Assembly: GCA_027490555.1 (NCBI GenBank)
Contig: JAIXXW010000265.1
Span: forward strand, 1-12,231
DNA length: 12,231 bases
From: Comamonadaceae bacterium
GTDB lineage: Bacteria; Pseudomonadota; Gammaproteobacteria; Burkholderiales; Burkholderiaceae_C
Direction: 5' to 3'
Made by a program: the position numbers and the translations under genes. Below are positions 6,190-12,231 of this stretch, one piece after another (within the stretch, counting starts at the first letter, position 1; each line of letters starts with the position of its first letter). Under the pieces are notes generated by a model. The model saw nothing but the letters and a program-made list of their open reading frames with translations. It searched no databases and was not told the DNA's origin.

Positions 6190-6816
6190 TCAACTCAGCA
6201 GGTCAAACCCTTGGGCTTCGACACTCAAAAAGCCCTCGGTGAAGTGGGCCAGCCGGGCGTAAAACACGGCCTTGGGATGGGCGAGCAGCGCCTGACACAT
6301 GCGCGACAGCCAGGGCTGAACATGCTGGTTGAAAAACGCCATCTGGGACGAAAGGTTGGACACCGCCACATCGTCCCCGGCGATCAGGTAACGCATGACC
6401 TCCAGGACATACGCCGCATGGTCTTCGGTCTCGAACATGTCCTGGCTGCGGGCCAGCCCCAGGGCGGCCAGGTCGTCGCGCAGCTTGACCAGGGGTTTTT
6501 CGTTCAGGAAGCCGCTCAGGTAGTGCGACCCGAACAGGTACACCTCGGGCTTGCCCACCCCACCAAACAGCTGGCTGTACTCGGCGGCAATTTGGGCCTG
6601 CGTCATGCTGCGCGCGCAGGCCACCAATTCACGCCAGGGCTCCTCGAGGAAGGCGCCCGCATCGGGCGCTTCGGTCACGGCCACCTGCAATTGGGCCAGC
6701 AATTCGTCGGTGGGTGCGGCATAAAAAAGCAGGGACAACAGGCCATACACTTCGGCGCGCGCGGTTTCTTCGTCCAGCGCATGGCTGCTGGCGGACGGGT
6801 TCAGTTCTTGGGTCAT
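6190..6816 (-). CDS. TorD/DmsD-family molybdoenzyme chaperone, 208 aa
   Basis: Cytoplasmic chaperone of the TorD/DmsD/NarJ superfamily; these bind the Tat signal or N-terminus of a molybdoenzyme and assist cofactor insertion before export. Seen: an all-helical sequence with EYSQLFGG (79-86), PEVYLFGSHYLSGFL (90-104) and the ETEDHAAYVLEVM segment (129-141), corresponding to the family E-x-x-D-H-x-x-x-E-x-M signature, then QPWL (167-170). About 200 residues is the usual family length. It starts 18 bp after the ferredoxin stop, so it is in the same operon; no strong Shine-Dalgarno is visible. The probable client is the Tat-exported FdhA at the left of the window, although the TRAP genes now separate them. 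It is not called torD because no TMAO reductase is present. Confidence 0.9.
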   Translation of the reverse strand: MTQELNPSASSHALDEETARAEVYGLLSLLFYAAPTDELLAQLQVAVTEAPDAGAFLEEPWRELVACARSMTQAQIAAEYSQLFGGVGKPEVYLFGSHYLSGFLNEKPLVKLRDDLAALGLARSQDMFETEDHAAYVLEVMRYLIAGDDVAVSNLSSQMAFFNQHVQPWLSRMCQALLAHPKAVFYARLAHFTEGFLSVEAQGFDLLS

Positions 6817-6834
6817 GGCTGTGGCGGATCGGAT

Positions 6835-8976
6835 TTATCGGGGCAAGTTGCCATCGGTGATGCGCACCTGGTTCTCGTCGGTGAAGATGTCCACCACGCG
6901 GCAGTCCCCGCACATTTTCAGACGCTCCAGGGCAGGCCCCTGGAACATGCTGTGGCCCGCCAGACGTCCCAGCATGGTCTCGATGGCCTTGAGGGTGCCA
7001 AAGGGTTTGCTGCAGCGGATGCACGCGTAGGGCGGGCTGCTGTGCACCACACGCGGCTGGGCGCGCTCGGGCAGCAGCGACAGCCGCGCCTGCAAGGTGA
7101 TGGCGTTTTCCGGGCAGGTCTTGGCGCACAGACCGCACTGGACACAATTTTTCTCGACAAAGCGCAGCTCGGGCTGCAAGGGGTTGTCCTGCAAGGCCGA
7201 CGAGGGGCAAGCCCCCACACAGCTCATGCACAGGGTGCATTGGCTGCCATCGACCGTGATGCTGCCCAGCGGCGATCCGGCAGCCGGCAAGGCCAGTGCC
7301 TTGGGGCGTTGGGCCTCTTCCAGGGCCATGACGGGCGACTGCGCCATCAGGTGGTCGATCACCAGCTCCAGGTTGCTGCGCTTTTCGGCCTGCACCGCGT
7401 GACGCGCGGCAGCGACCGGCCCCGTGGGCAGGCGGCTGGCCTTGAGGCTGTGCGCGCACAGGCGCTGCAGGCTCTCGTCCAGGGAAGCGGCGCTGGTCGC
7501 CTCGATCAGCTGGAAATGCGCCCCGGTGTAGCCCAGGCCATGAAGCAGGCTTTGCGCCACGGCCATTTGTTCCATCAGGGCGGTGCGGTACTGGGGCGCA
7601 TCTTCCTGGGTCAGCAGCACCAGCACCTGCCGTGCCCCATAGGCCACGGCCGACAACCACAGCTCCAGGCCCACGCTGGCCGTGTGCCACAAGGCCAGCG
7701 GCATCACGCGGGCAGGCAGGCCCTGCATCGCACCCAGCTGCGCGCCCCGGCCGAGTTCGTCGACCAGGGCCTGGCCCTGCGCCTGGCTGTGCAAGAGCAG
7801 CGCGGCATCGCGCCCGCCTGCGGCCTGGTAGGCGGTGAGCAGGCTGCGGATTTTGGCGCCCTGCTCGGCCGGGCGCGGGTAGGCGTAAGTGAGGGCCCCG
7901 GTCGGGCAAGCCGTGGTGCAGGCCCCACAGCCCACGCACAGATGGGGGTTGACCACGATTTGCTGACGGCTTTTGTCCGAGCGCACGGCCTCGGCCGAGC
8001 AGATGTCGATGCAGGCGCTGCAGCCCACCTGCTCGTTGCGGCTGTGGGCACAGAGTTTTTGCTTGTAGGCGAAAAAGCGCGGCTTCTCGAATTCGCCGAC
8101 CAGCTCGCGCACTTTCAACAGGGTTTGCAGGTCCTGCCCGTCCCAGCGGAAATAGCCTTGGGGCAAGGCATGCACGGTGAAACCGGGCGTGGCCCCTGCG
8201 CCACGCAGGTCGAGCACCACATCGAAGCGCTCGCTTTGCACACGGGCGTCACGCGAGAAGTCGATGGCCCCTGCGGCTTCACAGACCTTGACGCAATCGC
8301 GGTGCGCGCTGCAGCGGGCCAGGTCCACCTGGTAATCGAGGCCGATGGCCTGCTCCGGGCAGGCGGCCACACAGGCGTTGCAGCGGGTGCACAGGTCCAG
8401 GTCGATCGGATTGCTGGCATCCCAGGACACCTCGAATGCCCCCAGCCAGCCCTGCAGACTCATCAATTGGCCAGCGAGCACCGGAAAACGGCGCTCCTGC
8501 CCTCCCCCAGCGGCTCCAGGGCCCTGGGCAAAGATCGTCACCTGCATCGCGTCGGACAACAAGCGGGCCGCACGCTCGGCCGCATCCAGGGCGCCGATGA
8601 TGAGCACGCGACCCTGACTTTTGTAGGTGACCGTGGGCACGGGCTCGGGCTCGGCCAGGTGGGCGGTGGCCAGCAAGGCGGCCATCTTGGGTGTGGCCTG
8701 CCCGGCTTCGCGGCTCCAGCCGCCGGTCTCCCGGATGTTGACAAAACGGATCGGCGATACCGCGCCTTCGGTCTGCTCGGCCAGTTCGGTGAACAGGCGC
8801 TTTTCCTGCGTGCAGGCCACCACCACGGTGTCACCGGTTTTCACGGCTTTTTGAAACTGCCCGGCTTCACGGCGGCACAAGGTGGTGTGCAGCGTCAGGT
8901 CTTCACCCAGAGCTTGGCCCAGCGCTGGGGCTTGCAGGGGCATGGTTTGGTTGCAGTTGCAAATCAGGGTGGTCAT
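6835..8976 (-). CDS. Poly-[4Fe-4S] ferredoxin-domain protein of the FDH accessory module, 713 aa
   Basis: Large cytoplasmic iron-sulfur protein, presumably an electron carrier or FDH maturation factor; the exact role is unknown. Seen: an N-terminal ICNCNQTMPL motif (C6, C8), then ferredoxin-type sites C196/C199/C202/C206, C347/C350/C353/C357, C580/C583/C586/C590 and C611/C614/C617/C621. Further Cys groups that may bind clusters are C222/C228/C232, C309/C319/C322/C326, and terminal pairs C652/C655 and C689/C692. A central stretch (about 365-575) has no cluster motifs and resembles an alpha/beta domain. There is no signal peptide. The ATG at 8976-8974 is chosen because MTTLICNCNQTMPL is, from memory, how related proteins begin; no good Shine-Dalgarno is seen, and the start lies 74 bp inside the DUF3306 gene, suggesting coupled translation. 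The upstream extension to 9054 is Arg-rich and not credible. Confidence 0.9.
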   Translation of the reverse strand: MTTLICNCNQTMPLQAPALGQALGEDLTLHTTLCRREAGQFQKAVKTGDTVVVACTQEKRLFTELAEQTEGAVSPIRFVNIRETGGWSREAGQATPKMAALLATAHLAEPEPVPTVTYKSQGRVLIIGALDAAERAARLLSDAMQVTIFAQGPGAAGGGQERRFPVLAGQLMSLQGWLGAFEVSWDASNPIDLDLCTRCNACVAACPEQAIGLDYQVDLARCSAHRDCVKVCEAAGAIDFSRDARVQSERFDVVLDLRGAGATPGFTVHALPQGYFRWDGQDLQTLLKVRELVGEFEKPRFFAYKQKLCAHSRNEQVGCSACIDICSAEAVRSDKSRQQIVVNPHLCVGCGACTTACPTGALTYAYPRPAEQGAKIRSLLTAYQAAGGRDAALLLHSQAQGQALVDELGRGAQLGAMQGLPARVMPLALWHTASVGLELWLSAVAYGARQVLVLLTQEDAPQYRTALMEQMAVAQSLLHGLGYTGAHFQLIEATSAASLDESLQRLCAHSLKASRLPTGPVAAARHAVQAEKRSNLELVIDHLMAQSPVMALEEAQRPKALALPAAGSPLGSITVDGSQCTLCMSCVGACPSSALQDNPLQPELRFVEKNCVQCGLCAKTCPENAITLQARLSLLPERAQPRVVHSSPPYACIRCSKPFGTLKAIETMLGRLAGHSMFQGPALERLKMCGDCRVVDIFTDENQVRITDGNLPR

Positions 8977-9598
8977 GGTCGGTCTGTTCAGAAGCCTGCG
9001 GCGACGGTGTGGCCTGCCAAGGCGGTGTCTGGGATGGCGTGGACTGTGCCACAAGTGGCGTGTCTTCTGGCAGGGCAGGACTTTGCTCAGGGTTTACCTG
9101 CACGTCGCAGGTACCGGCCTGGGGCGCATCGCTTGGCAATTGGGCGGGGAAAAGGTTGAGGAATTCGGCACCGACCATTTTTTCCAGCATGCCCGCTGGC
9201 AAAGGGTCCGGTGTGTTGTAGTCGCCAATGTAGATGTCCAGCCCGTCCATCACATTGAAGTGCGGGTCGGTGAAGAGTTTTTTCAAGGCCGCATTGCGCA
9301 CCTCGCCGGGCACGCCCTGCCGCATGAAACCCTGAAAATCAGACTGCGGCGTCAGGCGCTGCACATCCTCCAGGGTCGGCAAGGGATCTGGCGGCTCCTG
9401 GGCAGGCGCAGTGGCCGTGCCGCGGGCCGATGGACCAGCTTCGCCACTGTTGGGCAGGGGCTGGGCCCGAAGGGGGTTGGAGGCCGGCGGGGCGGCCACA
9501 GCGGGCCCAGGTGCTGCCTTCGGCTCGGGCGGAGGGGGGTCACCGGTCTCCAGGCCCTGCTTGCGGCGGGACCAGCGGCTGAAAAAATTGTCGCTCAT
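8903..9598 (-). CDS. DUF3306 family protein, FDH-associated, 231 aa
   Basis: Uncharacterised family regularly found beside FDH genes. Seen: the N-terminus FFSRWSRRK (residues 5-13), a Pro/Ala-rich linker (about 19-73), a conserved core at about 75-150 containing LTPQSDFQGFMRQGV, EVRNAALKKLFTDPHFN and MDGLDIYIGDYN, and a low-complexity Pro/Ser/Gln tail (about 151-231). The core is what identifies the family. There is no membrane segment or signal peptide. The ATG at 9598-9596 overlaps the DUF3305 stop (ATGA) and fits the conserved N-terminus; the longer frame up to 9802 is shadow of DUF3305. The tail reads 74 bp into the ferredoxin gene. A maturation or assembly role is inferred from linkage only. 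Confidence 0.88.
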   Translation of the reverse strand: MSDNFFSRWSRRKQGLETGDPPPPEPKAAPGPAVAAPPASNPLRAQPLPNSGEAGPSARGTATAPAQEPPDPLPTLEDVQRLTPQSDFQGFMRQGVPGEVRNAALKKLFTDPHFNVMDGLDIYIGDYNTPDPLPAGMLEKMVGAEFLNLFPAQLPSDAPQAGTCDVQVNPEQSPALPEDTPLVAQSTPSQTPPWQATPSPQASEQTDHDHPDLQLQPNHAPASPSAGPSSG

Positions 9599-10152
9599 GG
9601 TTGCTGCCCGGCGCCCTTGCGTTTGCCGTCGGTGCTGACCGAAGCGGGCTGGCCAAAGCGGTCGGTCAGGCGTTGAAAGCTCTGCGGACGCTGGCGCTTT
9701 TTTTCTTCGGGCACGAAATGCTGTTCGGCGAAAGTCCGGACCCAGGCCACCACATCGGCCGGGGCCGGCGAGGTCTCCACGGTTTCCTGGGCATCCAGCC
9801 AACGGCCCGCATCGTGGTAGCTCAGGCTCACGGCCTGCGGCACCGCCCGTGGCTCACCGCCGTCTTCGGCATCCACCAGCCGCCACAGCACGAAGTAACA
9901 GGGTGTGGGCGAGGTGACATTGAGCCAATAGCCTTCGGCATCGTCGGCAAACAGCCCGACCGACCAAGCCGGGTACAACCACAGGGCTTCACCCTCGGTC
10001 TGGCGCAGGCAGCGAGGCGCTTGGCCAAAACCGGATTCCTGGGGCACCACATCGGCCAGCACCCAGCGCCAGGCTTGCCAGCGCGCCATCGGCCCTTGCA
10101 CCGCCTCGCGGCGCATCAGAACAGCCACATCGATTTGTGGACGTGAAGACAT
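9595..10152 (-). CDS. DUF3305 family protein, FDH-associated, 185 aa
   Basis: Uncharacterised soluble protein, family recognised from its Trp/Tyr-rich body: an IDVAVLMRREAVQGP start, RWQAWRWVLADVVP, WLYPAWSVGLFADDAEGYWLN, TPCYFVLWRL and the C-terminal half with AVSLSYHDAGRWLDAQE and FVPEEKKRQRP. The pattern resembles a small beta-rich domain followed by helices and a basic tail. The ATG at 10152-10150 follows the FDH alpha stop by 99 bp; a weak AGGGGG lies about 10 nt upstream. The stop overlaps the DUF3306 start, so the two are translated together and may act as a pair. No catalytic motif is visible. FDH maturation is a guess by association. Confidence 0.88.
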   Translation of the reverse strand: MSSRPQIDVAVLMRREAVQGPMARWQAWRWVLADVVPQESGFGQAPRCLRQTEGEALWLYPAWSVGLFADDAEGYWLNVTSPTPCYFVLWRLVDAEDGGEPRAVPQAVSLSYHDAGRWLDAQETVETSPAPADVVAWVRTFAEQHFVPEEKKRQRPQSFQRLTDRFGQPASVSTDGKRKGAGQQP

Positions 10153-10251
10153 GGACAGCCGACCCCCTGGAGAAAAACCTGCTCAGCAGCGTCGCACAAC
10201 ACCATGCGACGGCCAGCCCGGCAAGAATACCCGACATTGCTGCGCCGGCTG

Positions 10252-12231
10252 TCACATCCCTGCCAGCACCGGCTCGACCCGCACGGCGCAGTATTTGAAC
10301 TCCGGGATCTTGCCAAAGGGGTCGAGCGCCGCATTGGTGAGTTCGTTGGCCGCCGCTTCCACAAAGCCAAAGGGGATGAAGACCGAGCCAGACGGTGTGC
10401 CATTGTCCTGGCGCAACACCATCTCGACCGCGCCCCGACGCGATGCCAAGCGGATGCGTTGCCCGGGCTGCAGCTGCATGCGCGCCATGTCTTGCGCACA
10501 CATCGAGGCCGTGGCCGCAGGCTCCAGCGCGTCGAGCACGGTGGCGCGGCGCGTCATGCTGCCGGTGTGCCAATGCTCCAACTGGCGCCCGGTGATCAGC
10601 ACCATCGGGTACTCGGCATCGGGCTGCTCATGGGCCGGGATCAAGCCGGCGGGCACCAGCCGCACACGGCCATCCGGGGTGGGGAAATGGTCCTGGAAAA
10701 CAATGGCTTGGCCGGGATCGTCGGCGCTCACACAGGGGTAAGTGACGGACCCCGCATTCAGCCGTGCCCAGTCGATGCCACCGATGGCCGGGGCCATGGC
10801 CTGGCGCATTTCCTCGTACACCGCAGCCACCCCGTCGTGTTCGCCATCGTACGCCCAGCGCAGTCCCAGGCGGGCGGCGATCTGCTGGATGATCCACAAA
10901 TCGGGTTTCGCATCGCCCGGTGGCAGCACGGCCTGGCGGCCCATTTGCACGGTGCGGTCGGTGTTGCTCACGGTGCCCGTCTTTTCGGGCCAGGCGCTGG
11001 CGGGCAGCACCACATCGGCCAGCCAGGCGGTCTCGGTCAGGAAAATGTCCTGCACCACCAGGTGCTGCAGGCTGGCCAGGGCGTGCCGGGCGTGGTTCAG
11101 GTCCGGATCGCTCATGGCCGGGTTCTCGCCCATGATGTACATGCCACGCACCTTGTGCGGGTCGCTCTCGGGCGCGAGCGCCTTGTGCATGATTTCGACC
11201 ACGGTGTAGCCGGGCTGGTCGTCCAGCGGGGCGCCCCAGAATTTTTCAAACCAGTCGTGTGCCGACCTGTCGCTGACGCGCTGGTAGTTGGGGTACATCA
11301 TCGGGATCAGCCCCGCGTCGCTCGCGCCCTGCACATTGTTCTGGCCGCGCAAGGGGTGCAGGCCGGTGCCGGGGCGACCGATCTGGCCGGTGAGGCTGGC
11401 CAGCGCGATCAGGCAACGCACGTTGTCGGTGCCATGCACATGCTGGCTCACGCCCATGCCCCACAGGATCATGGCGGCTTTGGCGCTGGCGTAGGCGCGT
11501 GCCACTTCGCGGATGGTGTCGGCCGGGATGCCGCAGATGGCGCTCATGGCCTCGGGTGTGTAGTCGCGCACATGGGCCCGGAGTTCGGCCACGTTGTCGG
11601 CCCGCTCGCGCAAGAAGGTCTCATCGCACAGGTTCTCGGTGACGATGACGTGCAGCATGGCGTTGAGCAGGGCCACATCGGTGTCGGGCTTGAAAGGCAG
11701 GGTGCGCCATGCATGGCGTCCCAGGTCGGTGATGCGCGGGTCGGCCAGCACGATGCGCGTGTCACGCTGGGCGGCGTTTTTCATCCAGCTGGCCGCCACC
11801 GGGTGGTTGGCGGTGGGGTTGGAGCCGATCACGAGGATGAGGTCCGAGTGCTCGACATCGCGCACCGGGTTGCTGACCGCACCCGAGCCCACGCCCTCGA
11901 GCAGCGCCGCCACACTCGAGGCGTGGCACAGGCGGGTGCAGTGGTCCACGTTGTTGCTGCCAAAGCCAGTGCGCACCAGCTTCTGGAACAGGTAGGCCTC
12001 TTCGTTGCTGCCCTTGGCCGAGCCAAAGCCCGCCAAGGACTTGGGGCCATGTTGCGCGCGCAAATCCCGCAGCGGCAAGCTGGCCCGGTCGAGGGCTTCT
12101 TCCCAGCTGGCCTCGCGAAACACCTCGCGCCAGTCGGTGTGGCCTTGCAGCAGCGCCAGGTCCTTGGCCACGCCCGGCTTGCGGATCAGCGGCCGGGTGA
12201 TGCGGTCGGGGCTGTGGATGTAGTCCATGCC
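10252..12231 (-). CDS. fdhF: Cytoplasmic-type formate dehydrogenase alpha subunit, C-terminal 659 residues, cut by window edge
   Basis: Second bis-MGD formate dehydrogenase catalytic subunit, of the soluble FdhF/FdsA type. Seen (numbering from the first Met in the window): active-site DHCTRLCHASS with C101-H102 in the Sec-His position of E. coli FdhF, codon TGC (11928-11926), so no selenocysteine; LVIGSNPTANHP (132-143) and LADPR (161-165) in the MGD-binding domain; HPLRGQNNVQG (291-301), whose Arg294 matches the second catalytic Arg of FdhF; and the C-terminal MopB domain with TGRQLEHWHTGSMTRR (546-561), ending PEFKYCAVRVEP. A Gly codon in frame precedes this Met, and the N-terminal [4Fe-4S] region lies beyond the edge, so the gene is truncated by the window, not short. 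Full relatives are about 700-980 residues. An NAD- or ferredoxin-linked form cannot be decided. No fdsD-like gene follows. Confidence 0.95.
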   Translation of the reverse strand, partial: GMDYIHSPDRITRPLIRKPGVAKDLALLQGHTDWREVFREASWEEALDRASLPLRDLRAQHGPKSLAGFGSAKGSNEEAYLFQKLVRTGFGSNNVDHCTRLCHASSVAALLEGVGSGAVSNPVRDVEHSDLILVIGSNPTANHPVAASWMKNAAQRDTRIVLADPRITDLGRHAWRTLPFKPDTDVALLNAMLHVIVTENLCDETFLRERADNVAELRAHVRDYTPEAMSAICGIPADTIREVARAYASAKAAMILWGMGVSQHVHGTDNVRCLIALASLTGQIGRPGTGLHPLRGQNNVQGASDAGLIPMMYPNYQRVSDRSAHDWFEKFWGAPLDDQPGYTVVEIMHKALAPESDPHKVRGMYIMGENPAMSDPDLNHARHALASLQHLVVQDIFLTETAWLADVVLPASAWPEKTGTVSNTDRTVQMGRQAVLPPGDAKPDLWIIQQIAARLGLRWAYDGEHDGVAAVYEEMRQAMAPAIGGIDWARLNAGSVTYPCVSADDPGQAIVFQDHFPTPDGRVRLVPAGLIPAHEQPDAEYPMVLITGRQLEHWHTGSMTRRATVLDALEPAATASMCAQDMARMQLQPGQRIRLASRRGAVEMVLRQDNGTPSGSVFIPFGFVEAAANELTNAALDPFGKIPEFKYCAVRVEPVLAGM

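Noticed and set aside
6629..7939. 436-codon minus-strand frame overlapping the poly-ferredoxin gene
   Set aside because: Arg/Gly/Ala-rich out-of-frame translation of the ferredoxin gene; no domain, and the in-frame product carries the Cys motifs.
6211..9159. 982-codon open frame on the plus strand, antisense to the chaperone and poly-ferredoxin genes
   Set aside because: It is the mirror of high-GC codon bias in the minus-strand genes; the product is a Gly/Gln/His-rich sequence with no recognisable domain, while the minus strand shows clear ferredoxin and TorD motifs.
10153..10251. Small gene (for example fdsD) in the gap between the FDH alpha stop and DUF3305, and an 8-bp inverted repeat (10154-10161 with 10246-10253)
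   Set aside because: The only frame starting here runs out of frame into DUF3305 and has no FdsD features; the repeat halves are 84 bp apart and are plausibly chance in GC-rich DNA.
11926..11928. Possible selenocysteine codon in the FDH active site
   Set aside because: The codon is TGC (Cys) here and also at 216-218 in the other FDH; no TGA and no SECIS needed.
10252..12228. Reading the right-hand FDH as a complete 658-aa protein starting at the ATG at 12228
   Set aside because: The frame is open upstream (Gly codon at 12231-12229), the N-terminal cluster domain is absent, and the sequence at this Met matches the interior of FDH alpha subunits just after the cluster domain.

Overview
The window is a formate dehydrogenase (FDH) locus from a GC-rich proteobacterium. 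It is most likely a betaproteobacterium of the order Burkholderiales (Comamonadaceae-like). This is inferred from the gene set (FdhA paralogues, DUF3305, DUF3306, a poly-[4Fe-4S] protein, a TorD-family chaperone and a small FDH-region Tat target) and from protein style; no 16S or other marker is present. Every gene I can support is on the minus strand, so transcription runs from the right edge to the left.

Right part (12231 to 6190), in transcription order: the C-terminal two thirds of a cytoplasmic-type FDH catalytic subunit (cut by the window edge), DUF3305, DUF3306, a 713-residue poly-ferredoxin and a TorD/DmsD-like molybdoenzyme chaperone. Apart from a 99-bp gap after the FDH gene, they are tightly packed: DUF3305/DUF3306 share an ATGA overlap and DUF3306 overlaps the ferredoxin gene by 74 bp. 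This reads as an FDH plus maturation/electron-transfer module.

Middle part (6189 to 1316): a complete TRAP transporter (Tat-exported solute-binding protein, small permease subunit, large permease subunit), an amidase-signature hydrolase and a previously unlisted 54-residue two-helix membrane protein. The last four genes are chained by ATGA/TGATG stop-start overlaps. A strong hairpin followed by a T-run lies between the binding-protein gene and the two permease genes. The group looks like an uptake-and-hydrolysis unit for an organic acid or amide. No functional link to formate is visible.

Left part (1315 to 1): a leader with an 8-bp inverted repeat, a 68-residue Tat-signal protein of the FDH-region type, and the N-terminal 278 residues of a second FDH catalytic subunit. 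That subunit has a Tat signal and a [4Fe-4S] site and so is a periplasmic-type enzyme. Its remainder and any beta/gamma subunits lie beyond the left edge.

The main point of interest is the architecture. Two FdhA paralogues, one without a visible export signal and one Tat-exported, bracket a shared accessory module. The TRAP-amidase unit sits between the accessory genes and the exported FDH genes, where from memory of related genomes I would expect the Tat-target gene to follow the chaperone directly. Both FDHs use Cys (TGC), not selenocysteine. I saw no tRNA, rRNA, CRISPR array, transposase or other mobile-element gene.
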